Positions 1 to 5,032 of a stretch of 8,521 nt of DNA are shown in pieces. Within the stretch, counting starts at the first letter, position 1. Each line of letters opens with the position of its first letter. The notes under the pieces were generated by a model that did not search any database, was not told where the DNA came from, and was given only the letters and a program-made list of their open reading frames with translations. A program made the translations under genes and the position numbers. Origin of the DNA: an uncultured Coriobacteriales bacterium (GTDB lineage Bacteria > Actinomycetota > Coriobacteriia > Coriobacteriales > UMGS124). The DNA lies in the NCBI GenBank assembly GCA_903789505.1, contig CAIFEU010000009.1, positions 24,870 to 33,390 on the forward strand, given 5' to 3'.

Positions 1-56
1 GGGGGGGGGCGGGGGACGGGAGGGCGGCCGGCCCCCCGCCCCCCGCCCCCGCCCCC
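1..56. repeat. G-quadruplex-type homopolymer runs on both strands
   Basis: On the plus strand, 1-24 has G-runs of 9, 5, 3 and 3 separated by one- or two-base loops. On the minus strand, 32-56 (seen as C-runs of 6, 6, 5 and 5 separated by single G) gives four G-runs with one-base loops. Both fit the usual G-quadruplex pattern. The adjacent G-rich and C-rich halves could also pair as one long imperfect hairpin. Folding in the cell is inference. Run lengths may carry sequencing error. Confidence 0.55.
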
Positions 57-73
57 GGCCGCCGGGACCGCGT

Positions 74-120
74 GGCGGGCGCCCGGGGGGGCGTCACCCG
101 GGGGGCGCCCGCCCTTTTGT
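74..120 (+). terminator. Plus-strand intrinsic terminator of a gene left of the window
   Basis: GGCGGGCGCCC at 74-84 is the exact reverse complement of 103-113, giving an 11-bp stem over an 18-base loop. It is followed by C and then TTTTGT (115-120). The T-run lies on the plus strand only, so it would stop plus-strand transcription. No plus-strand gene is visible upstream within the window, so it most likely serves a gene beyond the left edge that converges on the SLH gene. The T-run is short. Confidence 0.55.
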
Positions 121-193
121 CCCGATCCTGTCGTCGTCTTGTCAGCGGCCTTCCGCGCGCCACCGGCCTGTCGCGCGCATGTCGCGCTTTGTC
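119..193. repeat. Helically phased TGTC/GACA tetramer series
   Basis: TGTC starts at 119, 129, 140, 169, 180 and 190. The spacings are 10, 11, 29, 11 and 10, so two triplets of helix-turn spacing are offset by about 50 bases. The bases between the tetramers differ, apart from a TCGCGC that follows two of them. This could be a multi-site protein-binding patch, or chance in a biased sequence. No known operator is recognised. Confidence 0.35.
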
Positions 194-281
194 CTAGTGG
201 TCTCCAGGGGGCTCGGGCCTGCGCCCGCCGTGCGTAACGCGGAGGGCCACACCGCGGGTGGGACGGCCGGTGCTGCGAACC

Positions 282-1202
282 CTACGCCCACTTCGCGTAC
301 AGCGTGACGTCGCCCGTGACGTCGGAGGCGAAGGTGTACTCATGCGTCAGGGCGGCGTCGGTGTACCAGCCGACGAACTGCCGACCGTCGAGCGTGGGGT
401 AGACCCGCGTCGCCTTGCTGCCCGCGGCGACGGGCTGGGCGGGGATCGCCGCGCCCCCGGTGGGGTCGCAGGAGACCGTGAAGACGCCGGAGCGGTCGAT
501 GGCGCAGCGCTTCAGGACGGTCACGACCTTCGCCGCCTGGGCGCGCGTCGCCCCCCACGAGACGTCGAGCCAGTCGGCTCCCTGGTCGATGACGCCGGTC
601 AGCACGCCCTTGTCGCAGGTCCAGATCAGGTAGGGGCGCGCGTAGGAGTAGGCGCTGTCGCCGGCGTCGAGGAACGCGTGGTCGGCGGTGGAGTCGTAGG
701 CGAGCTCGTCTGCGCTCATGTCGGCGCCCATGTAGTTGGCGAAGCGGTACGACATCGTCGCGAGCTCGGCGCGGTTGATGGTCCTGTTGGGCTCGAACGT
801 CCCCGTCTCGGGGTAGCCGGTGATGATGCCCTGCTGCTTGCACCAGGCGACCGCGCCGTAGAACCAGTCGCCGGGGTTGACGTCGGGGAACCCGGGGTCG
901 GCGGCGCCCCCGCTCCCGGCGATGCGCCACAGCATCGTGGCGAACTCCGCGCGGGTGATGGCGTTGTCGGGGCCGAACTGCCCGGCGCGCTCGCCCTCGT
1001 AGCCCATCATGATCCCGTTGGAGGTGACGTAGTCGAGCCAGCCCTCGGTGACGACCCAGTGCTCGGGGCTGACGTCGTAGAACGACCACGCATACGCCTG
1101 CGCGGGCCGGGCGGAGGTGACGCCCGCGGCCAGCGTCAGGGCGAGCGCCAGGCTGACGATCGCCGCGAGGCGCCTCCTGAGGGACGATTTCATCGCTGTC
1201 AT
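282..1202 (-). CDS. Secreted three-SLH-domain surface protein with C-terminal Listeria-Bacteroides-type repeat
   Basis: This 306-aa exported protein probably binds secondary cell-wall polymer non-covalently. Residues 1-36 form a classic signal peptide: Lys/Arg-rich start, hydrophobic core, and probable cleavage after ARPAQA. Three S-layer homology modules follow, at about 41-95, 104-160 and 175-232. Each has the F-x-D-V/A opening, an aromatic-rich helix and a glycine turn. The TRAE-type signature appears as ITRAEF and INRAEL, and in the third module it is degenerate (ATRAQA). Residues ~238-306 match the Flg_new/InlB-B-type repeat, with GYY-like FVGWYTDA and closing with VTLYAKWA; in its family this module is extracellular. 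No catalytic domain is visible, so it is likely structural or adhesive. ATG at 1202 was chosen; ATG at 1193 is a possible alternative. The AAAGG upstream lies a rather long 14 bases away. It follows the NlpC/P60 gene by 160 bases with no clear promoter, so cotranscription is plausible. Confidence 0.9.
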   Translation of the reverse strand: MTAMKSSLRRRLAAIVSLALALTLAAGVTSARPAQAYAWSFYDVSPEHWVVTEGWLDYVTSNGIMMGYEGERAGQFGPDNAITRAEFATMLWRIAGSGGAADPGFPDVNPGDWFYGAVAWCKQQGIITGYPETGTFEPNRTINRAELATMSYRFANYMGADMSADELAYDSTADHAFLDAGDSAYSYARPYLIWTCDKGVLTGVIDQGADWLDVSWGATRAQAAKVVTVLKRCAIDRSGVFTVSCDPTGGAAIPAQPVAAGSKATRVYPTLDGRQFVGWYTDAALTHEYTFASDVTGDVTLYAKWA

Positions 1203-1216
1203 GTTCGGTCACTCGG

Positions 1217-1227
1217 CCTTTCGTCGT
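1217..1227 (-). promoter_or_regulatory. Leader motif/RBS of the SLH gene, shared with the NlpC/P60 gene
   Basis: The minus strand reads ACGACGAAAGG, the same 11 bases found before the NlpC/P60 start (3398-3408). AAAGG is the probable Shine-Dalgarno core. Its distance to the ATG at 1202 (14 bases) is longer than usual. A GTG at 1212 is better spaced but lies in a different frame from the SLH reading frame. Confidence 0.5.
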
Positions 1228-1280
1228 GGTCCTGCGTTCCGATCGGGCGCGGCGGCCGTGCCTGCCTGGTGGCGGCGTGG

Positions 1281-1343
1281 CGGTGGCGTGCCGCTGCCGG
1301 GGCGCCGTCGCCGGTGGCGTGCCGTTACCGTGCCGCCACCGGC
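1281..1343. repeat. Direct repeat and 10-bp inverted repeat between the two cell-wall genes
   Basis: CGGTGGCGTGCCG occurs exactly twice, at 1281-1293 and 1312-1324, 31 bases apart. The second copy also forms one arm of a perfect 10-bp inverted repeat (GCCGGTGGCG at 1310-1319 against 1334-1343, 14-base loop). The hairpin starts about 20 bases past the NlpC/P60 stop. No T-run follows on the minus strand, so it is not a canonical intrinsic terminator. It may be a transcript-end or mRNA-stabilising hairpin that only partly insulates the SLH gene. Confidence 0.4.
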
Positions 1344-1362
1344 AGGGCGTCGCCCGGCGTCG

Positions 1363-3390
1363 TCAGATGAACGGGCGCCTGACGACGTAGTTCACGGGGT
1401 AGTGCCACATGCTGCGGACGCCCACGCCGTCGGCCCCGTGGCCGGGGAAGGAGTCGATGACGGTGTCGTCGCCCAGGTAGATGGCCACATGCCCGGGATA
1501 GAAGATCAGGTCGCCGCGCTGGCGGTCGCCAAAGCCCACCTGCAGGAAGCCGGGGTCGTTGCACATGTCGTTGGCGTAGTGGTCGTGGCCGGGCGTGAAG
1601 TAGTGGTTGTAGGGCGTGTAGTAGTCACCCAGGCTCATGCCGGTCGCGTACAGGCACTGCATGACCAGGCCGGCGCAGTCGATGCCCTCTCCGGGCGCCA
1701 GCGCGAAGTCCCACACGTAGCTCGTGCCCAGGTAGTCGAACGCGCGGGCGATAAACGTCTCGATGCAGTCCCACCTGCTGGCGCCGACCGAGATCTGCGA
1801 CGGGCTGGCATAGGAGAACCGCCAGTCGCCGGAGTAGTTGGGCACGTAGACGTTGTTGGCGCTGACCTGGTAGAAGCCGATGGGGTTCTGGTAGCCATAC
1901 TTGTCCACGGCGCCGGTGCTGGGATCGAAGTAGCGCCGGTACCCGTCGATGACGTGCTCACCGGAGTAGCGGACGCCGTCGAACGCGTCATAGTACGCGA
2001 TGCGCTCGGGCTCGAGCGTGGTGAACCCCTCCGACATGCTGCCGTCCGACGCGAAGTTGCGCCAGCCGCCGTGCAGGAGGCGCTCGCCGACCTGCATCTG
2101 GCCGGACGCGAGGTCGTAGAACTTGATTGACGAGCCGTCGAAGTTGAATCCGGTGACCATGTCGCCGTTGGACGCGGAGAAGTAGTACGTGCTCCCGCCG
2201 ATCGACTGCGCGCCGGTGAGGCGCCTGCCCTGCGCGTCGAAGCACATCGTGGCGTAGGCGCCGACGGCGTCGTCGGTCGGCACGCTGACGAGTCCGGTGG
2301 CGCGGGCGCCGTCTCGGGAGGGGTCGAGGTAGTACCAGGAGCCGTCGATGAGGGTGAGGCCGGTGACCTTGGCGCCTTTGGAGAAGTAGTAGGTGCTGCC
2401 GCCCGTGGTGACCCAGCCGTCCTGGGACGCACGTGCCGTCGCCGTGGCCGTCGCGCCTGCCGCCTTAGCCTTGACGGCGACCGTGACCCTGGGCGAGGCG
2501 GTAGGGGCAGGGGCGTCTGATGCGACGGGTGCGGGGGAGGCGTCGGGGGCTTCCGTCGCGTTTGCGGCGGATGCGGGCGCCTTCTCGACGGGCGGCGTCC
2601 CTGCGGCGTCGACGGCGCCGGATGGGCTTACGTCGGAGGCGGCGGAGCCGGGCTCGTCGCTGGCGGACGTCGCGGGCGTTGCGGGGATGGCGGGCACGGC
2701 GGGCACGGCGGTCTCGCTCTTCGCGTCTGGGGCTGCTGCCGCGCCGTCGTTCGCGTCGAGCGCAGCGCTCGTAAGTGCCTCGCCCGTCGCGCCTGCCTGC
2801 GACGGCCCCTCGGCGGACCCGGGCTCGTCGCTGGTTGCCGGCGTCTCGGCGGTCTCGGGCTCATCCGACGTGGTCGGTTCGTCGGCGGCCCCTGCGGCGT
2901 TCGCGTCCGAGTCCTCCACGGGGAACGTCGCCATGCTCTCGCCCGTCGTCGACGTGCCCTCACCGGGGGGGGTGGCGACTGACGGCTGCGGCTGGTCGCT
3001 CGCCTCAGATGCGGGCGACGCCGCAAGGGCGTCCGATGGCGCGGAATCCACTTGAGGGCGGGTCTCTGGAATCGCGGGCGCAGTTGCCCCTGAGGCGGCA
3101 GGCGCGCCAGCTGCGTCGGTGACGGACGGGTCGACGGGCGTCCCGGCTTCGGGCGCCGCGGCGGGCGCGGGTGCCTCGCCGGTGTTCGGCGCCGGCAGCT
3201 GGTCGGGTGTGGTTGCGTCGCCGGCGGTTAGGCCCTCCTGCTGGGCGACCGTCTGGCCGACCTCCACGGGCATGGGCGCTGGCTGGCCCTGCGCAGGCGC
3301 TTGCTCGTCCGCCAGGGCGAGGGTGGCCCCGCCCGACAGCGAGAGCACGAGTGAGAGGGAGACGAACGCTCGGATTCCGATGGGCTGCAT
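1363..3390 (-). CDS. Secreted NlpC/P60 peptidoglycan peptidase with wall-binding repeats and long acidic Pro/Ala stalk
   Basis: This 675-aa exported protein is predicted to cleave peptide stems of peptidoglycan. Residues 1-27 form a signal peptide, with cleavage likely after LALA before DEQ. Residues ~28-320 are low-complexity, rich in Ala, Pro, Ser, Thr, Glu and Asp, with recurring TSDEPGSA-like units. Residues ~321-500 hold aromatic wall-binding repeats of the choline/glucan-binding type (GGSTYYF, DGSWYYLD, GGSTYYFS, GYRRYFD). The C-terminal ~170 residues are an NlpC/P60 domain. The nucleophile is Cys572 in GIDCAGLV and the catalytic His is His634 in GDLIFYPGHVAIYLG; the third polar residue is not assigned with certainty. 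An upstream ATG at 3477 stays in frame, but the AAAGGA ribosome binding site sits six bases before ATG 3390. Only that start (or ATG 3393) places the signal peptide at the N-terminus. Transcription probably starts in the AT-rich island upstream. Domain assignment is firm; substrate and physiological role are inferred. Confidence 0.93.
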   Translation of the reverse strand: MQPIGIRAFVSLSLVLSLSGGATLALADEQAPAQGQPAPMPVEVGQTVAQQEGLTAGDATTPDQLPAPNTGEAPAPAAAPEAGTPVDPSVTDAAGAPAASGATAPAIPETRPQVDSAPSDALAASPASEASDQPQPSVATPPGEGTSTTGESMATFPVEDSDANAAGAADEPTTSDEPETAETPATSDEPGSAEGPSQAGATGEALTSAALDANDGAAAAPDAKSETAVPAVPAIPATPATSASDEPGSAASDVSPSGAVDAAGTPPVEKAPASAANATEAPDASPAPVASDAPAPTASPRVTVAVKAKAAGATATATARASQDGWVTTGGSTYYFSKGAKVTGLTLIDGSWYYLDPSRDGARATGLVSVPTDDAVGAYATMCFDAQGRRLTGAQSIGGSTYYFSASNGDMVTGFNFDGSSIKFYDLASGQMQVGERLLHGGWRNFASDGSMSEGFTTLEPERIAYYDAFDGVRYSGEHVIDGYRRYFDPSTGAVDKYGYQNPIGFYQVSANNVYVPNYSGDWRFSYASPSQISVGASRWDCIETFIARAFDYLGTSYVWDFALAPGEGIDCAGLVMQCLYATGMSLGDYYTPYNHYFTPGHDHYANDMCNDPGFLQVGFGDRQRGDLIFYPGHVAIYLGDDTVIDSFPGHGADGVGVRSMWHYPVNYVVRRPFI

Positions 3391-3397
3391 CATTCGT

Positions 3398-3408
3398 CCT
3401 TTCGTCGT
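3398..3408 (-). promoter_or_regulatory. Ribosome binding site region that decides the NlpC/P60 start
   Basis: The minus strand reads ACGACGAAAGGA followed by CGAATG and then ATG at 3390. The AAAGGA core is well spaced for ATG 3390, a little close for ATG 3393, and lies inside the reading frame if ATG 3411 or 3477 were used. This favours the short N-terminus, which then begins directly with a signal peptide. Confidence 0.65.
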
Positions 3409-3522
3409 CATGCCAGGACAACAGCCGTCGGAACGACGCATGCGGGCGAGTGGGGCCGCCGCGGTGCGAGCGGTCACGGCGCGCGCGGGTCTGCCCGACG
3501 GCGTGCGAGGGGCGAACAGGTG

Positions 3523-3625
3523 AGTGGATTATATAGCAACCGCCCAAACGTCTCGTTCTTCTATGCTGTCTTCAGGATTTGTTTCACTTATATCTGTCCT
3601 TTACCGTATCTCCATGATTGGATGT
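3523..3625 (-). promoter_or_regulatory. AT-rich promoter island upstream of the NlpC/P60 gene
   Basis: This is clearly the most AT-rich stretch of the window. On the minus strand TGCTATATAAT (3538-3528) contains a TATAAT -10 box overlapping an extended TGn-TATATA. No good TTGACA -35 is seen at 16-18 bases. Transcription would start near 3521, giving a leader of about 130 bases before ATG 3390. A second weaker -10-like TATAAG lies at 3592-3587 on the same strand. The remaining AT-rich sequence could hold regulator sites, but I recognise none. Confidence 0.5.
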
Positions 3626-3672
3626 GCCACATCGAGCGGGTGACGCCGGACGCTCCGAGGTCGGGCTGGCGC

Positions 3673-3959
3673 CTGGTCAAGTCATGACGAAATGCGCGGA
3701 CGACTCACCGGAAGGCGCCGAAGATGCCCCCAGCTGGTCCAAACATGACGGAATGCGACCGAGGGAGGCCTCGATGGACCGCGTCGCGTGACTGGCATGT
3801 GGCGTCGCCCCAGGTCAGAGCGGCGCGTTATCGGAAGACAGGCGCCACGGCGCCGTCCCGAGGCGCGCGTCGCTCGCATTTCGTCATGAAACGGCCGGCG
3901 GGGAGGCGAATCCGGCGCGCGAGAGGCGCGCAGGTCGCATTTCGTCAAGGATTGACCAG
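3673..3959. repeat. Four-copy mirror-symmetric 24-base repeat array
   Basis: Two copies lie on the plus strand (3673-3696, 3734-3757) and two on the minus strand (3875-3898, 3936-3959). Each is CTGGTC, then about four variable bases, then the core CATGACGAAATGCG. The core is intact in the first and third copies and has one change in each of the others (GGAATG; CTTGACG). The outer copies match at 21 of 24 positions as inverted repeats, and the inner plus copy matches the outer plus copy at 20 of 24. The third copy keeps the core but diverges in the left part. Start-to-start spacing is 61 bases in both pairs, so all four sites are symmetric about 3816. The 47-base intervals are unrelated. Candidates: a cluster of dimeric regulator or recombinase sites, the paired ends of a small non-autonomous element, or an extragenic palindromic repeat. 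No transposase or cas gene is nearby. Confidence 0.8.
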
Positions 3960-3970
3960 CAGGGCGTACG

Positions 3971-4140
3971 GGGCGGGCGCCGCCGGAAAGCGCCGCCTGC
4001 AAGACACGGCCGGGCGGGCAGCATGGGGGGCGCTGCCGGAAAGCGCCGCCGGGCGGAACGCGGCGGGGCGGGCGGCATAGGGTGGGCGTCGCCGGACGGA
4101 GCGCGGCCGGGCGGGGTGCCGCGGCGAGGCGCGGCCGGGG
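3971..4140. repeat. Three imperfect ~54-base GC-rich tandem repeats
   Basis: The unit centre GCCGGAAAGCGCCGCC occurs at 3982-3997 and exactly again at 4035-4050, with a degenerate third copy (GCCGGACGGAGCG) from about 4091. Start-to-start spacings are 53 and 56. Each unit ends in a CGGCCGGGCGGG-like stretch, and the first two end in a GGCAGCAT-like box. In each of the first two units GGCGC before the centre can pair with GCGCC after it, so each forms a short hairpin. The array lies just downstream of the GNAT stop and could affect transcript ends, but it has no T-run. Confidence 0.6.
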
Positions 4141-4165
4141 CGCTTCGAGGTCGGCAAGGGTGCCC

Positions 4166-4936
4166 CTACGCGCGCAGGATGCCGATACCCGCCAGGACCT
4201 CGTCGCCGAGATCGAGGAACGGCACGACGGGGTCGGGCACGGCGGGAACCTCGCGCAGGGACTTCTCCAGCCACACCATGTCGTACCACGTGCCGAACTT
4301 GTAGCCGCACTGTCGGAACGTGCCGACCTGACGGAAGCCGAGGTGCTCGTGGAACGCCAGGCTGTTGTGCGTCAGGTGCTCGTCGTCGACGGACGGAACG
4401 CCGACGCACGCCTTGAGGCTGAGGATACCCATAGCGGCGCTCGCGTCCTCGAGAGACTCGTACAGATAGCGGCCGAGCCCGCGCTTGCGCTGATCCTGGC
4501 GCAGGTAGATGGACGTCTCGGCGCACCAGTCGTAGGCGGCGCGGACGTTGAAGTAGCCGATGTAGGCGTAGCCAAGCGGCTCCGGGCTGTTGGCGTCCGT
4601 CAGGACGAGGTAGGGGAAGCGCCGAAGCGTCGCGGCCATGCGCCCGGCGAACTCGTCGACGCTGGGCACATCGTACTCGAAGGTGATCGCGGTATTGAGC
4701 ACGTAGGGCGCGTAGATGGCGACCAGAGCCGCGGCGTCGTCGGGCGTGGCGAGTCGGACGCGGACGTCGTCGCGGATGACGCGCCCCGACACTCCTGACG
4801 AGCGCCTGACGCATCCTGCCCGCACCGGGCGCGTCGCCGCATCGCCACCGGCATCGGTCGCGGCGGCGCTGCCTGCCCCTGCCGCCTCGTGCGCCTCAGT
4901 CTGGTCGCTCGTCAGGATGTCGTCAACTTCCGTCAT
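4166..4936 (-). CDS. GNAT N-acetyltransferase, phosphinothricin/methionine-sulfoximine acetyltransferase type
   Basis: This 256-aa cytoplasmic protein is predicted to transfer acetyl from acetyl-CoA to an amino group. The GNAT domain spans about 58-228 and begins VRLATPDDAAALVAIYAPYV with the family-typical TAITFEYDVPS. The acetyl-CoA pyrophosphate loop is Q-R-K-R-G-L-G-R (149-156, after RQD). The C-terminal hallmark is NSLAFHEHLGF (191-201), followed by the YKFGTWYDMVWLEK stretch. These match the PAT/MnaT/YncA group, whose known substrates include phosphinothricin, methionine sulfoximine and methionine sulfone. The substrate here is inferred only. Residues 1-57 are a polar Ala/Asp-rich extension absent from typical ~170-180 aa relatives, and 229-256 form an extra C-terminal tail. 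ATG 4936 is kept because AAGGA lies ten bases before it and no closer start was found. It follows the CmpB-like gene by 96 bases with no clear promoter, so it is probably the last gene of that unit. Confidence 0.88.
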   Translation of the reverse strand: MTEVDDILTSDQTEAHEAAGAGSAAATDAGGDAATRPVRAGCVRRSSGVSGRVIRDDVRVRLATPDDAAALVAIYAPYVLNTAITFEYDVPSVDEFAGRMAATLRRFPYLVLTDANSPEPLGYAYIGYFNVRAAYDWCAETSIYLRQDQRKRGLGRYLYESLEDASAAMGILSLKACVGVPSVDDEHLTHNSLAFHEHLGFRQVGTFRQCGYKFGTWYDMVWLEKSLREVPAVPDPVVPFLDLGDEVLAGIGILRA

Positions 4937-4985
4937 GCCCGTCGTTTCCTTCCGTCAGCCCGTCCGTCCGCCTGCATGCCCCGTC

Positions 4986-5029
4986 GCGCGTGCCTCCGCG
5001 CCGCAGGATGCGGGTCCCGCCTCACGCGC
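4986..5029 (-). other. Intercistronic hairpin after the CmpB-like gene
   Basis: GCGCGTG at 4986-4992 pairs with CACGCGC at 5023-5029, enclosing a smaller perfect CCGCA-GGA-TGCGG hairpin at 5001-5013. The structure starts four bases past the CmpB-like stop and ends about 50 bases before the GNAT start. No T-run follows on the minus strand, so it is more likely an mRNA-end or processing structure than an intrinsic terminator. Confidence 0.35.
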
Positions 5030-5032
5030 TCC

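Larger units (their letters stand above)
1..281. other. Gene-free left end, extremely G/C-rich
   Basis: I see no convincing gene here. The stretch lies downstream of the SLH gene, which ends at 282. It contains, in order: G-runs and C-runs able to form quadruplexes on either strand (1-56), a plus-strand intrinsic terminator (74-120), six TGTC tetramers spaced by helical turns (119-193), and a weak imperfect hairpin (223-247). The hairpin lies about 35 bases past the SLH stop and has no T-run on the minus strand, so it is only a poor candidate terminator for that gene. The plus-strand terminator suggests that a convergent gene lies to the left of the window. Confidence 0.6.
3391..4165. other. 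Long gene-free region between GNAT and NlpC/P60 genes
   Basis: About 775 bases carry no gene I can support. From the right: three imperfect ~54-base GC-rich repeats (3971-4140), a mirror-symmetric array of four 24-base repeats (3673-3959), an AT-rich promoter island (about 3523-3625) and the untranslated leader of the NlpC/P60 gene. Open frames cross it on both strands but are Arg/Pro/Ala-rich, lack ribosome binding sites and run through the repeats, as expected of non-coding GC-rich DNA. There is no recognisable terminator for the GNAT gene. Confidence 0.6.

Noticed and set aside
1210..1212. GTG start with better Shine-Dalgarno spacing for the SLH gene
   Set aside because: It is in a different frame from the SLH reading frame and opens an Arg-rich shadow frame without domains.
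1310..1343. Canonical intrinsic terminator between the two cell-wall genes
   Set aside because: The hairpin is perfect, but no T-run follows it on the minus strand. It is listed only as a repeat/hairpin.
258..1370. 370-codon plus-strand open frame over the SLH gene
   Set aside because: It is Gly/Val/Arg-rich and without domains, while the minus strand encodes three SLH modules and a signal peptide.
3563..3642. 26-codon plus-strand open frame in the AT-rich island
   Set aside because: It has no ribosome binding site, is very short, and overlaps the promoter of the opposite strand.
3673..3959. CRISPR array
   Set aside because: The regular 61-base repeat/interval pattern invites this, but the repeats are degenerate, occur in two orientations with only two per direction, and no cas gene is present.
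3682..4080. Open frames on both strands through the repeat region (106, 118 and 64 codons, plus part of a 289-codon frame)
   Set aside because: Arg/Pro/Ala-rich, without ribosome binding sites, and running across the repeat copies, as expected from non-coding GC-rich DNA.
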